Assembly: GCF_036245865.1 (NCBI RefSeq)
Contig: NZ_BTTW01000001.1
Span: 1,736,001 to 1,800,000 of the forward strand
Direction: 5' to 3'
From: Corallococcus caeni
GTDB lineage: Bacteria; Myxococcota; Myxococcia; Myxococcales; Myxococcaceae
Length of the DNA: 64,000 bases
Under the pieces are notes generated by a model that made no database searches, was not told where the DNA came from, and saw nothing but the letters and a program-made list of their open reading frames with translations. Positions 9,077 through 16,566 of this stretch are shown here, one piece after another (the first letter of the stretch is position 1; each line of letters begins with the position of its first letter). The position numbers were made by a program, and so were the translations under genes.

Positions 9077-9700
9077 CTACTTCGTGTCCTTGGCCGCCGG
9101 CGCCGCCTCGGCCTTCTTCGTGGTCTCCAGGTCCAGGGTGATGGTCACCTCGTCACCCACCGCCACGCCGCCGGCCTCCAGCGCCTTGTTCCAGGTCAGG
9201 CCGAAGTCGCTGCGCTTGATCTTCGTGGTCGCCGTGGCGCCGCGGCGCACGTTGCCCCACGCGTCCTTCGTCTCCGCCGTCGGGCCTTCCACGGCCAGCA
9301 CCACGGGCTTGGTCACGCCGTGCATGGTCAGGTCGCCCGTGACGTTCAGCTTGTCCTTGCCGGCCTTCGCGATCTTCGTGGACTTGAAGGTGATGGTCGG
9401 GAACTTCTCCACGTCGAAGAAGTCCGCGCTCCTCAGGTGCTCGTCGCGCTTGGGCTCGTTGGTGTTGATGGTCTTCGCGTCGATGGTCGTCTCGATGGTG
9501 GACTTGGTGATGTCCTTGTCATCCAGGTTGACGGTGCCCTTCACGTTGCTGAAGGTGCCACGCACGGTGGACACCATCATGTGCTTCACGCCGAACTGCG
9601 CGCTGGAGTGCGACGAGTCGATCTCCCACGTGGAGGCGAACGCGAAGGACGGGGCGGCGACGGCGAGCAGCGTGATGGCGGACTTGAGCGACATCTTCAT
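9077..9700 (-). CDS. YceI family periplasmic protein
   Basis: 207 residues. An N-terminal signal peptide (MKMSLKSAITLLAVAAPSFAFA) precedes TWEIDSSHSSAQFGVKHMM, the diagnostic start of the YceI lipocalin-like beta-barrel, which binds isoprenoid or fatty amide ligands. Further family hallmarks are VRGTFSNVKGTV, HLRSADFFDVEKFPTITFKST and GDLTMHGVTKPV. The C-terminus is Lys/Ala-rich (KKAEAAPAAKDTK). ATG at 9700 has an excellent ribosome site, AAGGAG at 7-8 bases. The gene is convergent with the giant repeat gene and downstream of the dioxygenase gene on the same strand (33-base gap), with no obvious functional tie. Confidence 0.93.
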   Translation of the reverse strand: MKMSLKSAITLLAVAAPSFAFASTWEIDSSHSSAQFGVKHMMVSTVRGTFSNVKGTVNLDDKDITKSTIETTIDAKTINTNEPKRDEHLRSADFFDVEKFPTITFKSTKIAKAGKDKLNVTGDLTMHGVTKPVVLAVEGPTAETKDAWGNVRRGATATTKIKRSDFGLTWNKALEAGGVAVGDEVTITLDLETTKKAEAAPAAKDTK

Positions 9701-9733
9701 GGTGTGACTCCTTGAGATTGCGGACTGCGAGGT

Positions 9734-10609
9734 TCAGGCGCGCAGCGCGAAGCTGCGCATGGACAAGGTTCCGTGATGGAAGCCCTCGAACACGGGGGTG
9801 ATGCGGTCCTCGGGGAGGGCGGCTCCGAGGACGAAATAAATCGGCAACCAATGCTCGGCGGATGGATGCGCGACCCGCGCATTCGGTGCATCCATCCATG
9901 ACTGAAGCCCTACGTCATCACGCGCGGCAAGTTTTCCGGCGACCCACGCGTCGAACTCGGCGGCCCATGGCTCAGGGGACGCCCGCTTGTTTCTGAAATT
10001 CACCCGACGCAGGTTGTGCACCACCCCGCCGCTGCCCATGAGCAGCACGCCCTCCGCGCGCAGCGGACGCAGCGCTTCTCCCATGCGCGCCACCTGCGCG
10101 GGCGTCGCGTCCGCCGGCAGCGACACCTGCAACACGGGCACGCGCGCCTCCGGGAAGGCATGCCGCAAGGGCACCCAGACGCCGTGGTCCAGCCCGCGCT
10201 CGCCGTCCGCCACCGCGGGCACGCCCGCCGAGGACAGCCGCGCCACCACGTCCTCGGCCAGGGCCGGTGCACCGGGAGGCGCGTAGCGCAGCCGGTACAT
10301 CTCTTCAGGGAAGCCGTAGAAGTCGTAGACGAGCGGCGGAGCGGCCATCGCGGTGACGTGCACGCGCGCGTCCGTCTCCCAGTGCGCGGACACCACCACC
10401 AGCGCCTTCACCGGGCCCGCGCCCTCACCGAAGCGCTTGAGCGCCTGGGGGTACTCGTCCGCGTCCAGCGCCGTCATGGGCGAGCCGTGCGAGACGAACA
10501 GGGCCGGTGCCACCTGCCGGGCGACCGAGGGCCCAGGCCCCATCACCCCCGCCACCCCGGCGGCCGCCACGCCCTGCAACACCTCGCGCCTGTCCACCCC
10601 GGAAGCCAT
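9734..10609 (-). CDS. DODA-type extradiol aromatic ring-opening dioxygenase (LigB/YgiD-like)
   Basis: 291 residues. The body matches the 4,5-DOPA extradiol dioxygenase family: ALFVSHGSPMTALD near the start, VVSAHWETDARVHVT, YDFYGFPEEMY, RGLDHGVWVPLRHAFP and GSGGVVHNLRRV. The histidines in SHGSP, SAHWE and LDHGVW are the metal ligands or catalytic residues of this family. Unusually, the protein begins with MASGVDRREVLQGVAAAGVAGV, a twin-arginine-like leader, suggesting Tat export; most relatives are cytoplasmic. Substrate unknown. It is divergent from the sigma-54 activator gene, which may control it. Confidence 0.85.
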   Translation of the reverse strand: MASGVDRREVLQGVAAAGVAGVMGPGPSVARQVAPALFVSHGSPMTALDADEYPQALKRFGEGAGPVKALVVVSAHWETDARVHVTAMAAPPLVYDFYGFPEEMYRLRYAPPGAPALAEDVVARLSSAGVPAVADGERGLDHGVWVPLRHAFPEARVPVLQVSLPADATPAQVARMGEALRPLRAEGVLLMGSGGVVHNLRRVNFRNKRASPEPWAAEFDAWVAGKLAARDDVGLQSWMDAPNARVAHPSAEHWLPIYFVLGAALPEDRITPVFEGFHHGTLSMRSFALRA

Positions 10610-10677
10610 CGTGGCGCCTTGTACTGCAACCCCGGGACCAGCGCATCCAACATGTCAACCCACTGGAATCACTGGGA

Positions 10678-10698
10678 TTCACATTCCGCCACTGTGAA
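10678..10698. promoter_or_regulatory. Inverted repeat TTCACA-N9-TGTGAA, candidate operator
   Basis: TTCACA at 10678-10683 and TGTGAA at 10693-10698 form a perfect 6-bp dyad with a 9-base spacer, in the divergent 144-base region between the dioxygenase and sigma-54 activator genes. A second, weaker dyad CTCTC/GAGAG lies at 10703-10721. The local sequence is noticeably less GC-rich than its surroundings, as expected for a promoter region. Which factor binds is unknown. Confidence 0.4.
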
Positions 10699-10753
10699 AT
10701 GTCTCTCAGATTGATAGAGAGGCACATCAGTCTGAAAGACACCGGGAGACACC

Positions 10754-12394
10754 GTGGCGGGTCTGGAAGGGTTGGACTTGAGGGAGCTGCTCGCGTTCGA
10801 GCCGAAGGGCGGGGTCATCCGCTTCGCCGGGCAGCGGGCGCTGTTGATGGATCCGGTGGCGCTGGGGCTCCTGCGCAAGGAGCTCATCGGGATGCTGGGG
10901 ATGACGGCCGCGCGAGGCATCTTCACGCGGCTGGGCTACGCGCACGGCTGGCGCACGGCGGAGGCGATGAAGACCGCGGTGCCGTGGACGGACGAGGCGG
11001 AGTGGCGCCGCGCGGGCGGGCGGCTGCACACGCTGATGGGCCAGGTGCGCGTGGAGCGCATCGAGCGCACGGACAAGGACGGCCCGGAGCCCTTCGCGGA
11101 GGCGCAGTGGCGCGACTCCTATGAGGCCGAGCAGCACCTGCTCCACCTGGGACAGGCGGACCAGCCGGTGTGCTGGAGCCTCACCGGCTTCGCGTCCGGC
11201 TACCTGAGCTACTGCAACAACAAGCCCATCTACTGCGCGGAGCTCAAGTGCGTGGGCCACGGCGACGCCCTCTGTCACATCGTGGGCCGCCCCCAGGAGG
11301 AGTGGAGCGCCGAGTGCACGGAGTTCCTGCGCTTCTATGAGACGCAGTGCATGGAGGGCGTGCTCGGGCAGGTGACGGAGGCCCTGCGGCAGACGGAGCG
11401 CAAGCTGCGCGCGAAGCGGCAGTCGCTGGCGCGCGTGTCCGGCGTGACGGAGGACCCGGCGGGCATGGTGGCCCGCGCGGAGGCCATGCAGCGCGTGCTC
11501 AACCTGGCGCGGCGCTCGGCGAAGGTGGACACCACCATCCTCGTCACCGGGGAGAGCGGCGTGGGCAAGGAGCGAATCGCCCGGCTCATCCACGACGAGT
11601 CCGGCCGCGCGCCCAAGGCCTTCATCGCCGTGAACTGCGCCGCGGTGACGGAGAGCCTCTTGGAGAGCGAGCTGTTCGGCCACGCGAAGGGCGCCTTCAC
11701 CGGCGCCACGCACGACCGGCCCGGCCTCTTCGAAGCGGCGCACGGCGGCACCCTCTTTTTGGATGAAGTGGGCGAGGTGCCCCCCGCCATGCAGGCCAAG
11801 CTGCTGCGCGCCCTCCAGGAGCGCGAGGTGCGCCGCGTGGGAGAGAACACCAGCCGCAAGGTGGACGTGCGCGTGGTGGCCGCCACCAACCGCGAGCTGT
11901 CCGAGGAGGTCCGCCTGGGCCGCTTCCGCCAGGACCTCTTCTACCGGCTGCGCGTCATCGAGCTGCGCATCCCGCCCCTGCGCGAGCGCAAGGAGGACAT
12001 CCTCCCCCTGGCGAGGCTGCTCCTGGCGGAGGCCGGCGAGCGATTGGGGAGGCGCGTGAATGGCCTGTCCCCGGACGCGGCGGAGCAGCTCCTGCGCTAT
12101 GCGTGGCCGGGCAACGTGCGCGAGCTGGGCAACGCCATCGAGCGCGCGGTGGTGCTGTGCGAGGGCCCGCGCGTGGAGCGCGACGACCTGCCGGAGGAGG
12201 TGCGCGCCGCGCCGCCCCCGCTGGTGCCCTCGGGCAACCCGCGCCGGCTGGAGGACATGGAGAAGGAGTACATCCTCGCGGTGCTGGCGCAGAACGGCGG
12301 CAACCGCTCGCGCACCGCGGAGCAGCTGGACATCGGGGTGGCCACGCTCTACCGGAAGCTCAAGCAGTACGGCCACCCGGAGGCCGCGCACTAG
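10754..12394 (+). CDS. Sigma-54-dependent activator with XylR_N and V4R sensor domains
   Basis: 546 residues. Residues 1-~95 resemble the XylR N-terminal effector domain; ~95-190 form a V4R (4-vinyl reductase) domain with the Cys/His-rich stretch YCNNKPIYCAELKCVGHGDALCH, which binds small aromatic ligands or cofactors in relatives. A coiled linker leads to the AAA+ domain with Walker A GESGVGKE (about 266-273), the sigma-54 contact loop GAFTGA (313-318) and Walker B GGTLFLDEVGE. The C-terminus is a Fis-type HTH (NRSRTAEQLDIGVATLYRKL). GTG start at 10754 follows GGGAG. An XylR-like activator next to a divergent extradiol dioxygenase suggests sensing of an aromatic compound; this is inference. 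Confidence 0.9.
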   Translation: MAGLEGLDLRELLAFEPKGGVIRFAGQRALLMDPVALGLLRKELIGMLGMTAARGIFTRLGYAHGWRTAEAMKTAVPWTDEAEWRRAGGRLHTLMGQVRVERIERTDKDGPEPFAEAQWRDSYEAEQHLLHLGQADQPVCWSLTGFASGYLSYCNNKPIYCAELKCVGHGDALCHIVGRPQEEWSAECTEFLRFYETQCMEGVLGQVTEALRQTERKLRAKRQSLARVSGVTEDPAGMVARAEAMQRVLNLARRSAKVDTTILVTGESGVGKERIARLIHDESGRAPKAFIAVNCAAVTESLLESELFGHAKGAFTGATHDRPGLFEAAHGGTLFLDEVGEVPPAMQAKLLRALQEREVRRVGENTSRKVDVRVVAATNRELSEEVRLGRFRQDLFYRLRVIELRIPPLRERKEDILPLARLLLAEAGERLGRRVNGLSPDAAEQLLRYAWPGNVRELGNAIERAVVLCEGPRVERDDLPEEVRAAPPPLVPSGNPRRLEDMEKEYILAVLAQNGGNRSRTAEQLDIGVATLYRKLKQYGHPEAAH

Positions 12395-12425
12395 CCCGCG
12401 CGCGGCCCTTCAGTCCTCCAGCGCC

Positions 12426-13157
12426 TCAGTTGAGGTACTGGTCGCGGTCCGGCGGACGCTCGCGGTCCACCACGCGCAGGTGCTTGGAGCGGTCGCGCAG
12501 CTGCCGCTGCAGGCGCCAGTGCTGCAGTTGGAGCATCAGCCGCTTGGGGCTCGCGCCGCGCACGTACGCGAAGATGAGCACCAGGCTGATGAGCTCCGGG
12601 GCCATCACCTGCCAGGCCGGCGCGGTGAGCAGCCGCAGCACGGTGAAGCCCGCGCCAATGGCCGCGAACCAGTTGCCCGTGAGCGGGATGCCCCAGAAGT
12701 TCGTCTGCCCCCGGCCAATCACCAGGCCGTAGGCCACCCACAGCACCGTCGTCATCACCGTGCCGCCGGCGTAGAGGTTGGCCATGGGCATCACCAGCGA
12801 CAGCAGCACCGTGATGAGGCCCGCGAGCACCGTGATGCCCACCGACGCCATCAGCAGGCGCCTGGACCCCCAGGTGGACTCCAGGAAGCCGCCGATGGAC
12901 CAGATGATGATGCCGCCAAAGATGATGCCCAGCGCGTCCGTGGCGACGAACGCGTAGGTGAACAGCTGCCACACGCGCAGGTGCAGCACGTCCCCCGGGT
13001 TGAGCAGCAGCAGCACGCCCTGCCCGCGCTGGGTCGCCAGGAACAGGGCGGAGAACGCCACCAGCGCCACCGCCAGCTTGGCGGCCATCGAATCCAGGCC
13101 CGGGAAGCCGCCGCCGAAACCGCCGCCTCCCCGGTTGAAGCCCCGCATGGGTCGCAT
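12426..13157 (-). CDS. Rhomboid-like integral membrane protein lacking visible catalytic residues
   Basis: 243 residues from ATG at 13157; GTG 13181 and ATG 13148 are alternative starts. After a Gly/Phe/Arg-rich N-terminus there are about six hydrophobic segments. The arrangement LRVWQLFTYAFV (rhomboid L1-like WQLxTY motif) with later glycine-rich helices matches the rhomboid/TMEM115-like fold. I see no GxSG serine motif and no matching late histidine, so this is probably a non-proteolytic pseudo-rhomboid. The C-terminal ~50 residues are basic and cytoplasmic (PKRLMLQLQHWRLQRQLRDR). It is convergent with the sigma-54 activator (31-base gap). Confidence 0.72.
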   Translation of the reverse strand: MRPMRGFNRGGGGFGGGFPGLDSMAAKLAVALVAFSALFLATQRGQGVLLLLNPGDVLHLRVWQLFTYAFVATDALGIIFGGIIIWSIGGFLESTWGSRRLLMASVGITVLAGLITVLLSLVMPMANLYAGGTVMTTVLWVAYGLVIGRGQTNFWGIPLTGNWFAAIGAGFTVLRLLTAPAWQVMAPELISLVLIFAYVRGASPKRLMLQLQHWRLQRQLRDRSKHLRVVDRERPPDRDQYLN

Positions 13158-13216
13158 AGAGGCCCAAAGGTGGTGGAACACCGCCCGGTCCGCAACCCCA
13201 AATCCAGAAACGATGA

Positions 13217-13256
13217 AGGGCGCCCCACCCTGGTGTCACCAGGGAGAAGCGCCCTC
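13217..13256 (-). terminator. Candidate hairpin terminator after the 65-residue gene
   Basis: Nested inverted repeat: outer GGGCGC (13219-13224) / GCGCCC (13250-13255), inner CCCTGG (13229-13234) / CCAGGG (13240-13245). It lies just downstream of the small minus-strand gene ending at 13286 and before the rhomboid-like gene. No strong U-tract. Confidence 0.45.
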
Positions 13257-13285
13257 GCATCCCACGCCTTCGGAAAAAGCCGGCC

Positions 13286-13483
13286 CTACGCCTTGTGGCG
13301 GTAGAAGAGCGTGATGGTCAGACAGTGAAACTCCTTGTCAGAGGACTGCGTGACGATCTTGTCCACGACCTCCACGGCGGAGTTCTCCTTCAGCCACTTG
13401 GTGATGTTCTCGCCCATGTTCTCGCGATCGCGCGCGAGCGTGGTGGAGAACACCTTGACGCCCGTGAAGCTGATAACGCCCAT
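13286..13483 (-). CDS. Small conserved-looking protein, 65 residues
   Basis: Short acidic/basic protein (MGVISFTGVKVFSTTLARDR ... VEVVDKIVTQSSDKEFHCLTITLFYRHKA). It has no signal peptide, membrane segment or cysteine motif. The alternation of hydrophobic strands with one central helix (ENMGENITKWLKEN) suggests a small alpha/beta fold, and the sequence reads like a genuinely selected protein rather than a shadow. ATG at 13483 is preceded by GAGGGTTGGA. Upstream bases 13484-13540 are unusually AT-rich, consistent with its own promoter. Function unknown. Confidence 0.72.
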   Translation of the reverse strand: MGVISFTGVKVFSTTLARDRENMGENITKWLKENSAVEVVDKIVTQSSDKEFHCLTITLFYRHKA

Positions 13484-13669
13484 TCCAACCCTCGTGTCAC
13501 CAGAGATTACAAATGTTTACCCCGAGTCGGGGGCGCCATCAAGAAACGGGCCCGACAATCCGGCCCTGGAGCGCGCCTTCGCCCCTCCGGGAGCCCCCTG
13601 ACGGGCGGGGGCCCGGCCACCGTCCACCGGCCGACAGTGCGGCGGTGGGGGCGCCAGGCCCCTGGGGCG

Positions 13670-13885
13670 TCAGCGGCCCGCCGCGGCCCGGCGGGTCTGG
13701 CAGGTGATCTCGTCCTTGCAGGCGGGACCGATGCCTTCCGGGTGGGCCGTCAGGGGCGTCTTGTCGCTCTCCTCCACGCCGCACACCACGCAGCGGCGCT
13801 TGCGGTTGCGGCGCTCGGCACGGCGCTGCTCGGCGATGGCCTTGGCCCGCTCGCGGGCCGTCTTCGCGTCCACCTCGTTGCTCAT
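13670..13885 (-). CDS. Small protein with a putative zinc-ribbon
   Basis: 71 residues from ATG 13885 (MSNEVDAKTARERAKAIAEQ); the frame could extend to 13936 but without good support. A strongly charged N-terminal helix is followed by RKRRCVVCGVEESDKTPL and ACKDEITCQTRR: CxxC plus a later CxxxxxxC could bind one zinc ion. Similar small zinc-finger proteins are common in myxobacteria and mostly uncharacterised. It is downstream of a ~185-base region rich in short GC inverted repeats, and 57 bases from the thiolase stop. Confidence 0.65.
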   Translation of the reverse strand: MSNEVDAKTARERAKAIAEQRRAERRNRKRRCVVCGVEESDKTPLTAHPEGIGPACKDEITCQTRRAAAGR

Positions 13886-13942
13886 CTCACGTCCCGTCCG
13901 GATGTCGTCTGCCCCGTACCCCGTCGCCACACGCACGCGCGC

Positions 13943-15139
13943 CTAGAGCGCCTCAATCAGGACGGCGATGCCCTGGCCGCCACCGATGCAGGCGGACCCG
14001 ATACCATAGCGGGCGCCCCGGCGCTTGAGCTCGTACGCCAGCGTCATGGTGATGCGCGCCCCGGAGGCCCCCAGCGGGTGGCCCACGGCGATGGCGCCGC
14101 CGTTGACGTTGGTGGCGTCGCGTGGCAGGCCCAGCTCCTTCTCCACCGCCAGGTACTGGGGCGCGAAGGCCTCGTTGACCTCGAAGAGGTCCACGTCCGT
14201 CAGCTTCGCGTCCGCGCGCTTGAGCAGGTTGCGGATGGCCGGCGCCGGGCCAATGCCCATGACCTTCGGGTCGCAGCCGGACACGCCCCAGTTGACCAGC
14301 CGCGCCACGGGCTTCAGGCCGTGCTTCTCCACGAAGCTCCGGGTGGCCATCACCATGGAGCCCGCGCCGTCGCAGATGCCGCTGGCCGCGCCCGCGTGCA
14401 CCACGCCGTCCTTCTTGAACACCTTGGGCAGCTTGCGCAGGCCCTCCACCGTGGTCTCCGGACGGTTGTGCTCGTCCTTCGAAACCACCGTGTCGCCCTT
14501 CTTGCCCTTGAGCGTCACCGGCGCGATTTCATCCGCCAGCCGGCCGGCCTCCTGGGCCGCGGCGAAGCGCTTCTGGGTGAGGACGGCGTACTGGTCCACG
14601 TCGTCCTGGGTGAGGCCGTAGTCCACCGCCAGCTGCTCGGCGGTGAGCGCCATGGCCTGGCCGGTGTAGCTGTCCGTGAGGGCCGTCCAGAGCATGTCCT
14701 CCAGGCCGCCCTTGCCCAGGGGGATGCCCCAGCGCGCGCCGCGGATGACGTGGGGCGCCTGGCTCATGGACTCCGTGCCGCCCGCGAGGACGGACTCCGC
14801 GCCGCCCGTCAGCATCATCTCCGCGGCCGTGACGAAGGCCTGGAAGCCGGAGCCGCACAGCCGGTTGACGCCCAGCGCGGGCACCGGCACCGGCACGCCC
14901 GTGCGCAGGCCCACGTGGCGCGGCAGGTAGATGGCGTCCGAGCTCGTCTGGACGACGTTGCCGTACACCACGTGCTCAATCTGCTCCGGGGAGACGCCCG
15001 CCTGCGCCAGGGCCGCCTTCGCGGACTCCACGGCCAGGTCGGTGGCGCTCAGGTCCTTGAGGCTGCCGCCGTAGGTACCGAACGGGGTGCGCTTGCCGGA
15101 CAGGAAGTAGATTTCCTCGTTCTTGGACACGCTCTTCAT
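13943..15139 (-). CDS. Acetyl-CoA acyltransferase / thiolase
   Basis: 398 residues. Thiolase-fold enzyme that condenses or cleaves 3-ketoacyl-CoA in fatty-acid oxidation or acetoacetyl-CoA synthesis. The nucleophile is Cys95 in NRLCGSGFQA; the C-terminal active-site motifs are NVNGGAIAVGHPLGASGAR (His) and ACIGGGQG (Cys). VFEVNEAF-type sequence (LFEVNEAFAPQYL) and the GGTESMSQAPH motif are also present. Start ATG at 15139, with GGGAGACGAGCACC upstream; the open frame extends to 15274 but the extra residues show no family similarity. Acetoacetyl-CoA thiolase versus beta-oxidation thiolase cannot be separated from sequence alone. It follows two same-strand genes by 74 bases. Confidence 0.94.
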   Translation of the reverse strand: MKSVSKNEEIYFLSGKRTPFGTYGGSLKDLSATDLAVESAKAALAQAGVSPEQIEHVVYGNVVQTSSDAIYLPRHVGLRTGVPVPVPALGVNRLCGSGFQAFVTAAEMMLTGGAESVLAGGTESMSQAPHVIRGARWGIPLGKGGLEDMLWTALTDSYTGQAMALTAEQLAVDYGLTQDDVDQYAVLTQKRFAAAQEAGRLADEIAPVTLKGKKGDTVVSKDEHNRPETTVEGLRKLPKVFKKDGVVHAGAASGICDGAGSMVMATRSFVEKHGLKPVARLVNWGVSGCDPKVMGIGPAPAIRNLLKRADAKLTDVDLFEVNEAFAPQYLAVEKELGLPRDATNVNGGAIAVGHPLGASGARITMTLAYELKRRGARYGIGSACIGGGQGIAVLIEAL

Positions 15140-15213
15140 GGTGCTCGTCTCCCTACTCTTCCGGGGCGCGCGGTGCACGCACGACGTGACGTGGAAAAGC
15201 GTCCAGGGGGCCG

Positions 15214-15864
15214 TCAGCCCGCGCGCCGTCCCAGGAAGGCGCTGGCGACGATGGCAAGCGCGATGGCCGTCCACAACAACCCCTGGAGGTTCTGGCGGCG
15301 GATTTCCTTGCGCCCCAGCCCCTGGTACCAGGCCCGGGCCGTCTGGACGCGCCCCTCCCAGGTGAAGCCCTCCGGGCCCGCCGGTTCCAACCCCTCGAGT
15401 CGTCGCACATGCGCGCGCAACAGGCGCTCCGGTGCGGCGTCCTCCAGCGACCCGGAGCGGTAGCCGGGCACGTCCAGCGCGGGGCGCCGGTAGCTGGCGG
15501 TGACGACGAAGCCCCCGGTGGCCAGGGGTGTCAGCAGGTAGAGCCGGGGGAAGAGGTCGTTTCCCTCGTACAGGGTGGCGAAGACGCGCTCGCCCGCGTG
15601 CGCCCAGTCGTAGGAGCGGGTGGCCTTCTGGAGCAGCGGCTTCTCCTCGTGGCTGCCCAGCGGCGTGAAGCCCAGCGCCTGGAGCTGGCCCGCCAGGGGG
15701 CCGAGCGCGTCCGGCAGGTCCATCTGGTCCGCCGGGGCCTCCGGCTCCACGCGGACGGTGTGGGGGAAGAGGTAGAGCAGCGCGCGCCAGAAGTTGAGGA
15801 ACAGGAGCACGCCGGCCAGCACCAGCCCGGCGACGGCCACCCCCAGCTGCCCGAGCACGTTCAC
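15214..15864 (-). CDS. Uncharacterised membrane-anchored protein
   Basis: 216 residues from a GTG that overlaps the TGA of the upstream gene (GTGA, 15861-15864), a classic translational-coupling arrangement. One hydrophobic segment near the N-terminus (GVAVAGLVLAGVLLFLNFW) and one near the C-terminus (LLWTAIALAIVASAFL) flank a soluble domain of ~150 residues containing YDWAHAGERVFATLYEGND and RLYLLTPLATGGFVVTASYRR. I do not recognise the family. Coupled to the HCCA isomerase-like gene and followed by the thiolase. Confidence 0.7.
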   Translation of the reverse strand: MNVLGQLGVAVAGLVLAGVLLFLNFWRALLYLFPHTVRVEPEAPADQMDLPDALGPLAGQLQALGFTPLGSHEEKPLLQKATRSYDWAHAGERVFATLYEGNDLFPRLYLLTPLATGGFVVTASYRRPALDVPGYRSGSLEDAAPERLLRAHVRRLEGLEPAGPEGFTWEGRVQTARAWYQGLGRKEIRRQNLQGLLWTAIALAIVASAFLGRRAG

Positions 15865-16538
15865 GGGCGGGGCTTTCCTTCCGGGCGCCGGTTGGCGGTG
15901 GCGGGCAGGTCCTTCCAGCGCGCCAGGTCCCCGGGGGTGAGCGGGTCGCGGCCCTCCAGGTAGCGCTCCAGGTGGCCCAGCGAGTCCACGCCCCAGAACA
16001 TCTCGTCGTCCACCAGCACGGACGGCACGCCGAACGCGCCCGCGGCGAGCGCCTCCTCCGTGTTCTTGCGCACGCGGTCCTTCACCTCTGGCAACTGCGC
16101 GCGCTCGAGCAGCGCCCGCGCGTCGAAGCCTCCTTCCGTCAGCACCGCGCCCACCTGCTCCGGCGTCTCGATGCCCCGGCCCTGGCCCCACGCGGCCGAG
16201 TAGAGCGCGGTGGTGAGCCGCGTCCTCTCCGCCACGTCGTCCACCGAGGCCGTCACCCGCAGGGACAAGAGCGGGTTGAACGGGTGCGAGGGCGGCAGGG
16301 TGAAGGGCGCGCCCTGTTCGTGCGCGATGCGGAAGCACTGCTTGAAGACGTAGACGCGCTTGGCGGGAATCTCCGCCGGGCCAATGGAGCCCACGGCGTT
16401 GAGCAGCCCCGCGAGCAGCACCGGCACGGGCTCCAGCGCCCGGCCGTGCCGCGCCGCGATGGCGGGCATGCGGAGCCAGGCGAGGTAGGCGTACGGGGAC
16501 AGGTAGTCCAGGCAGAAGCGCAGGGGGGAGGAGACCAT
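15861..16538 (-). CDS. 2-hydroxychromene-2-carboxylate isomerase-like DsbA-family protein
   Basis: 225 residues. Thioredoxin-fold with inserted helical domain: starts SSPLRFCLDYLSPYAYLAW, where SPYAY marks the GSH-binding serine of the HCCA isomerase / GST-kappa family, and ends with AFGVPSVLVDDEMFWGVDSL, the GVP cis-proline loop and the WG(Q/V)D(R/S)L motif of that family. Members isomerise glutathione adducts in aromatic degradation or act on unknown GSH conjugates. Starts at 16538, 16547 and 16556 are all possible; none has a clean ribosome site. Overlaps the next gene by 4 bases and follows the kinase gene by 28 bases. Confidence 0.85.
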   Translation of the reverse strand: MVSSPLRFCLDYLSPYAYLAWLRMPAIAARHGRALEPVPVLLAGLLNAVGSIGPAEIPAKRVYVFKQCFRIAHEQGAPFTLPPSHPFNPLLSLRVTASVDDVAERTRLTTALYSAAWGQGRGIETPEQVGAVLTEGGFDARALLERAQLPEVKDRVRKNTEEALAAGAFGVPSVLVDDEMFWGVDSLGHLERYLEGRDPLTPGDLARWKDLPATANRRPEGKPRP

Positions 16539-16566
16539 GGGTCCCATCCTATGCACGACCCGGCCG

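Noticed and set aside
10720-10740. Sigma-54 -24/-12 promoter before the activator gene
   Set aside because: GGCACATCAG has GG but no GC at the right distance.
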